From: Pacificimonas sp036351775
GTDB lineage: Bacteria > Pseudomonadota > Alphaproteobacteria > Sphingomonadales > Sphingomonadaceae
Assembly (NCBI GenBank): GCA_036351775.1
Contig: JAZBPX010000002.1
Span: forward strand, 1-34,101
Direction: 5' to 3'
DNA length: 34,101 bases
Every line of letters starts with the position of its first letter. Positions within the stretch are counted from its first letter, which is position 1. Below are positions 31,346 to 34,101 of this stretch, one piece after another. The translations under genes were made by a program, and so were the position numbers. Below the pieces are notes generated by a model. The model was not told the DNA's origin. It saw only the letters and a program-made list of their open reading frames with translations, and made no database searches.

Positions 31346-32115
31346 CCTATCTGCGCCCGGTCACTCTCGAGGATGCGATCCGCCTTGGCGGGTCCGGCGG
31401 CGATGCGGCCTATCTGGCCGGCGGCCACACGCTGATCCCGGCCATGAAGGCGCGGCTGCGCGATCCCGACAAGCTGATCGATATCGGCCAGCTTGCCGAG
31501 CTGAAGGGCATAGACCGGGACGGCGACCGCCTGTGGGTCGGTGCCGGGACCACCCATGCGGGGGTCGAGGCGGGCGCGGGCGGCATACCCGCGCTTGCCC
31601 ATATGGCCAGCCTGATCGGCGATCCGCAGGTGCGCGCGCGCGGAACGCTCGGCGGCGCGCTCGCCAACAACGACCCGGCGGCCGACTATCCGGCCGCCGC
31701 CCTTGCGCTGGACGCCGTCATCGAGACCGACCGCGCCGCGCACAGCGCCGAAGATTTCTTCCAGGGCATGTTCTACACTGCGCTTGAAGAGGGTGAACTG
31801 ATCCGCCGCGTCGGCTTTCGCATTCCGGACCGTGCGGCTTACGAAAAGTTCCGCCACCCCGCGTCGCGCTATGCCATTGCGGGGGTCTTCGTTGCCTTTC
31901 TGGGCGGCGAACCCCGCGTGGCCGTGACCGGCGCGGGCGGCGACGGCGTCTTCCGCTGGACCGAGGCCGAGGAAGCGCTCGAGGCAGAAAGCGACCTGGG
32001 CAACATCGGCGCGCCCGACCCCGCCGACATGACCAGCGACATTCATGCCGGCGCCGAATACCGCGCCCACTTATGCACCGTCATGCTGAAACGCGCCGTG
32101 GAGAACCTGTCATGA
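31342..32115 (+). CDS. coxM: CoxM-like FAD-binding subunit of a molybdenum hydroxylase
   Basis: The 257-residue protein is the FAD subunit that receives electrons from CoxS. AGGHTLIPAMKARL (26-39) and RGTLGGALANNDPAADYP (100-117) are the two flavin-contacting motifs of the VAO-type domain, and a C-terminal CO-dehydrogenase flavoprotein domain follows (KFRHPASRYAIAGVFVAF). At 257 residues it is somewhat shorter than typical relatives. It overlaps coxS upstream and ybjQ downstream, each by ATGA, so the three are one operon. In many genomes the large subunit lies between or beside these two genes; here it does not. Confidence 0.92.
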   Translation: MTYLRPVTLEDAIRLGGSGGDAAYLAGGHTLIPAMKARLRDPDKLIDIGQLAELKGIDRDGDRLWVGAGTTHAGVEAGAGGIPALAHMASLIGDPQVRARGTLGGALANNDPAADYPAAALALDAVIETDRAAHSAEDFFQGMFYTALEEGELIRRVGFRIPDRAAYEKFRHPASRYAIAGVFVAFLGGEPRVAVTGAGGDGVFRWTEAEEALEAESDLGNIGAPDPADMTSDIHAGAEYRAHLCTVMLKRAVENLS

Positions 32116-32474
32116 TCATCACCACCACACCGAGCGTCGAGGGCCACCGCATCACCGGCTATTTCGGCGTCATCGCCGGGGAGGCGATCATGGGCGCGAA
32201 CATCTTCCGCGACCTGTTTGCCAGCATCACCGACGTCATCGGCGGCCGCTCCGGCAACTACGAAAAAGTGCTGCAGAAGGGGCGCGAAGAGGCGATCGCG
32301 GACATGGAGCACGCTGCCCAGCAGCTTGGCGCGGACGCCATTGTCGGAGTCGATATCGACTATGAGGTGCTGGGCAAGGAGGGATCCATGCTCATGGTCT
32401 CCGCTTCCGGTACCGCCGTCAGCCTCGACGGCGGTACCCCGCCGAAGGAGCAGGATACCGGCCCCTGGCGATAG
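32112..32474 (+). CDS. YbjQ family (UPF0145) protein
   Basis: The 120-residue protein has the compact YbjQ fold: IITTTPSVEGHRITGYFGVI, GANIFRDLFASITDVIGGRSG, REEAIADMEHAAQQLGADAIVGV and a final VSASGTAV. Family members assemble into pentamers and have been annotated as heavy-metal-binding, but the function is not established. The C terminus has about 12 extra hydrophilic residues. It is coupled to coxM through ATGA and ends within a stretch where the next membrane-protein frame is already open. Confidence 0.88.
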   Translation: MIITTTPSVEGHRITGYFGVIAGEAIMGANIFRDLFASITDVIGGRSGNYEKVLQKGREEAIADMEHAAQQLGADAIVGVDIDYEVLGKEGSMLMVSASGTAVSLDGGTPPKEQDTGPWR

Positions 32475-32623
32475 CCTCCACGGGCCAGGCACCGCTGCCG
32501 CCTTACGACACGGCGCGGTACGGCGCTTCGCCGCTGTCATGGCTCGCCGCTGCCGCGCGGCTGACTGGCCGGCTCAAACTGCGCTACTGGCTGCTACTCG
32601 CCCTTATTTACAGCGGCCGCGCC

Positions 32624-33229
32624 ATGCTTCCCTTCGCGCCCGAGGCACTTCAGCGCGGCGACGTCCTGATCCCGCTGTTCGAGTTTCTCATACGCTTCTG
32701 GATGCCCTATCTCTTCATCCGCGCCATGGCCGGGGAGGCCCGGCCTGCCATCCCCAATCTCGGTTTCGTATTCTTTGCCGTCATCGCGTTCCTGTTTGGG
32801 CTGGCGGAAGGCGTGACGGTCGCCCTCGCGCATGCCTGGCTGTTCACCGGCGCAGGCGGAACCGATCCGCAGGCCATGCTCCGCCTGATCTTCATCGGTC
32901 AGCTTATCGCCGCCGCCGTGACCCTCCGCCTGCTGCCGCTCTACGCCGGCACGGCCACCACCCGCCTCAGGCCGGTGGAGCCGCACTGGTGGCGCGGCAT
33001 GAAGGGCGGCAGCGTCGGTCTTCTCGGCGCGGTCATCATCGTCATTGGCCTCGCCACCGTTACGGGCCGCCTGATCGCCGTGCCGCGCGCCGCCTTCGAT
33101 CCGGCCATCATCGCGGCGCTGCACCTCCGGCAGCTGATCGAGGCGGCCGCGTTCCTGTTCGTCTCCGCCCTCGCACTCGCAGCCTGCAACCGCGCCGCAA
33201 ACTTGCCGCCCGCCGCCGCTTCCGACTAA
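32624..33229 (+). CDS. Hypothetical multi-pass membrane protein
   Basis: The 201-residue product from the first ATG has about five hydrophobic segments (IPLFEFLIRFWMPYLFI, LGFVFFAVIAFLFGLAEG, LIFIGQLIAAAVTLRLL, VGLLGAVIIVIGLATV and FLFVSALALAAC) and no family I recognise. The same frame is open and GC3-rich back to at least the ybjQ stop, encoding a plausible PPYDTARYGASPLSWL and YWLLLALIYSGRAML before this ATG, yet it has no ATG, GTG or TTG there. The real start may therefore be a non-standard codon further upstream (e.g. CTG at 32465), or a frame error may exist. It follows ybjQ and precedes yebC. Confidence 0.65.
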   Translation: MLPFAPEALQRGDVLIPLFEFLIRFWMPYLFIRAMAGEARPAIPNLGFVFFAVIAFLFGLAEGVTVALAHAWLFTGAGGTDPQAMLRLIFIGQLIAAAVTLRLLPLYAGTATTRLRPVEPHWWRGMKGGSVGLLGAVIIVIGLATVTGRLIAVPRAAFDPAIIAALHLRQLIEAAAFLFVSALALAACNRAANLPPAAASD

Positions 33230-33291
33230 GACCCACGGTACGAATTTCACGCGGGCGCCCGGCGGCCCCGCCTCTCACGCGAAAGTAGACC

Positions 33292-34038
33292 ATGGCAGGC
33301 CATTCCAAATTCAAGAACATCATGCATCGCAAGGGCGCGCAGGACAAAAAGCGCTCGGCGATGTTTTCGAAACTCAGCCGGGAGATCACCGTCGCGGCCA
33401 AGATGGGTATGCCCGATCCGGACATGAACCCGCGCCTGCGCGCCGCCGTTCAGGCCGCGAAAGCCCAGTCGATGCCCAAGGACAACATCCAGCGCGCCAT
33501 CGACAAGGCTAGCGGAGGCGACGAGGAGAATTACGAGGACATCCGCTATGAGGGCTTCGGCCCCGGCGGCACCGCGCTGATCGTCGAAACCCTCACCGAC
33601 AACCGCAACCGCACCAACACGAACGTGCGCACGATCTTCTCGAAGAATGGCGGCAATGTGGGCGGCCCCGGAACCGTCACGCACGGCTTTGAACATGTCG
33701 GCCTCATCACCTACAAGGCCGACGCGCACAATGCCGACAAAGTCTTCGAGGCGGCGCTGGAAGCGGGCGCGAACGACGTCGATTCCTCCGGCGAGGAGCA
33801 TGAAATCTACACCGACGCCGACGCGCTTCACGAAGTCGCGAAGGGCATCGAGGACATCCTCGGAGAACCCGACAGCGCGAAGTTATACTGGAAGCCGATG
33901 GAGACCGTGACGCTCGAGGAGGCGCAGGCGCAGACGCTGTTCAAGCTCATCGACGCCCTCGACGACGATGACGACGTGCAGACCGTCTACGGCAATTACG
34001 ACGTCCCCGACGACATCGCGGAGAAACTGGGATCGTAG
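33292..34038 (+). CDS. yebC: YebC/PmpR family protein
   Basis: The 248-residue protein is a full-length YebC. It begins MAGHSKFKNIMHRKGAQDKKR, followed by IRYEGFGPGGTALIVE, LTDNRNRT and TIFSKNGGNVGGPGTV, all conserved. Members were described as transcriptional regulators and more recently as ribosome-associated factors that help translate proline-rich stretches, so both remain possible. It acts in the cytoplasm. It ends 2 nt before a repeat element at the window edge; ruvC often follows in proteobacteria but lies outside the window. Confidence 0.97.
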   Translation: MAGHSKFKNIMHRKGAQDKKRSAMFSKLSREITVAAKMGMPDPDMNPRLRAAVQAAKAQSMPKDNIQRAIDKASGGDEENYEDIRYEGFGPGGTALIVETLTDNRNRTNTNVRTIFSKNGGNVGGPGTVTHGFEHVGLITYKADAHNADKVFEAALEAGANDVDSSGEEHEIYTDADALHEVAKGIEDILGEPDSAKLYWKPMETVTLEEAQAQTLFKLIDALDDDDDVQTVYGNYDVPDDIAEKLGS

Positions 34039-34040
34039 GT

Positions 34041-34089
34041 CCTCCCCGATGCGGGGAGGGGGACCGCGCGCAGCGTGGTGGAGGGGTGC
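34041..34089. repeat. Palindromic repeat downstream of yebC
   Basis: CCTCCCC (34041-34047) pairs with GGGGAGG (34053-34059) across a 5-nt loop and continues with GGGACCGCGCGCAGCG and GGTGGAGGGG. It resembles the element at the left edge (1-80) in order of motifs. It may serve as the 3' end of the yebC message. Confidence 0.6.
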
Positions 34090-34101
34090 CGGGCGGCTAG
34101 A

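Noticed and set aside
32218..33288. 356-codon plus-strand open frame over ybjQ and the membrane protein
   Set aside because: Composition is dominated by Arg, Pro and Ala with no hydrophobic segments; it is an alternate frame of two better-supported genes.

Overview
The window is GC-rich and densely coded, and it reads as chromosomal housekeeping DNA of an alphaproteobacterium, most likely a member of the Sphingomonadales. The evidence is a serine palmitoyltransferase gene set for sphingolipids, an NDUFA12 - MlaD - DUF2155 - aat block, hisZ beside purA, a groESL operon with a CIRCE operator, and several families of short intergenic inverted repeats of the kind common in sphingomonads. The species call is inference from gene content; no rRNA or tRNA gene was seen.

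Layout. (1) 0.1-5.5 kb, minus strand: serC - serA - hisZ - purA (serine, histidine and purine biosynthesis), with a 36-bp inverted repeat between serC and serA. (2) 5.7-8.7 kb, plus strand: an extensin-like lipoprotein, a LOG-family protein and a DUF418 membrane protein. (3) 8.7-12.3 kb: a membrane-anchored cytochrome c (minus), prephenate dehydratase (plus) and SppA (minus). (4) 12.4-14.6 kb: promoter, CIRCE, groES, groEL, terminator. (5) 14.7-16.2 kb: a Uma2-type nuclease-fold protein and a fused ArsR-SRPBCC regulator. (6) 16.3-18.8 kb: plsY - dprA - aat, converging on the minus-strand operon NDUFA12 - mlaD - DUF2155 (18.7-20.1 kb). (7) 20.2-21.2 kb, minus: a double cold-shock-domain protein and a DUF192 lipoprotein. 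(8) 21.4-24.6 kb, plus: coxG - xdhC-like - MPT-binding - mocA-like, a maturation set for molybdenum hydroxylases. (9) recX (minus), then 25.3-30.4 kb: fatty acyl-AMP ligase - ceramide-reductase-like - [rlpA, minus] - acyl carrier protein - serine palmitoyltransferase, matching the sphingolipid genes known from Caulobacter. (10) 30.4-30.85 kb: a non-coding stretch with a near-consensus sigma-54 promoter followed about 170 nt later by a strong terminator, a good candidate for an orphan small RNA. (11) 30.8-33.2 kb: coxS - coxM - ybjQ - membrane protein, with no catalytic large (CoxL) subunit in the window. (12) 33.3-34.0 kb: yebC.

How they fit together. SerC and SerA make serine, which serine palmitoyltransferase condenses with a fatty acyl group delivered by the acyl-AMP ligase and the dedicated carrier protein; the epimerase-like reductase would act on the resulting ketone. 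The molybdenum-cofactor maturation genes would serve CoxSM-type hydroxylases. Most promising for follow-up are the sigma-54/terminator unit at 30.56-30.76 kb, the leaderless and possibly dual-start ArsR-SRPBCC gene, the CoxSM pair without CoxL, and repeat elements that supply gene signals, including a start codon.
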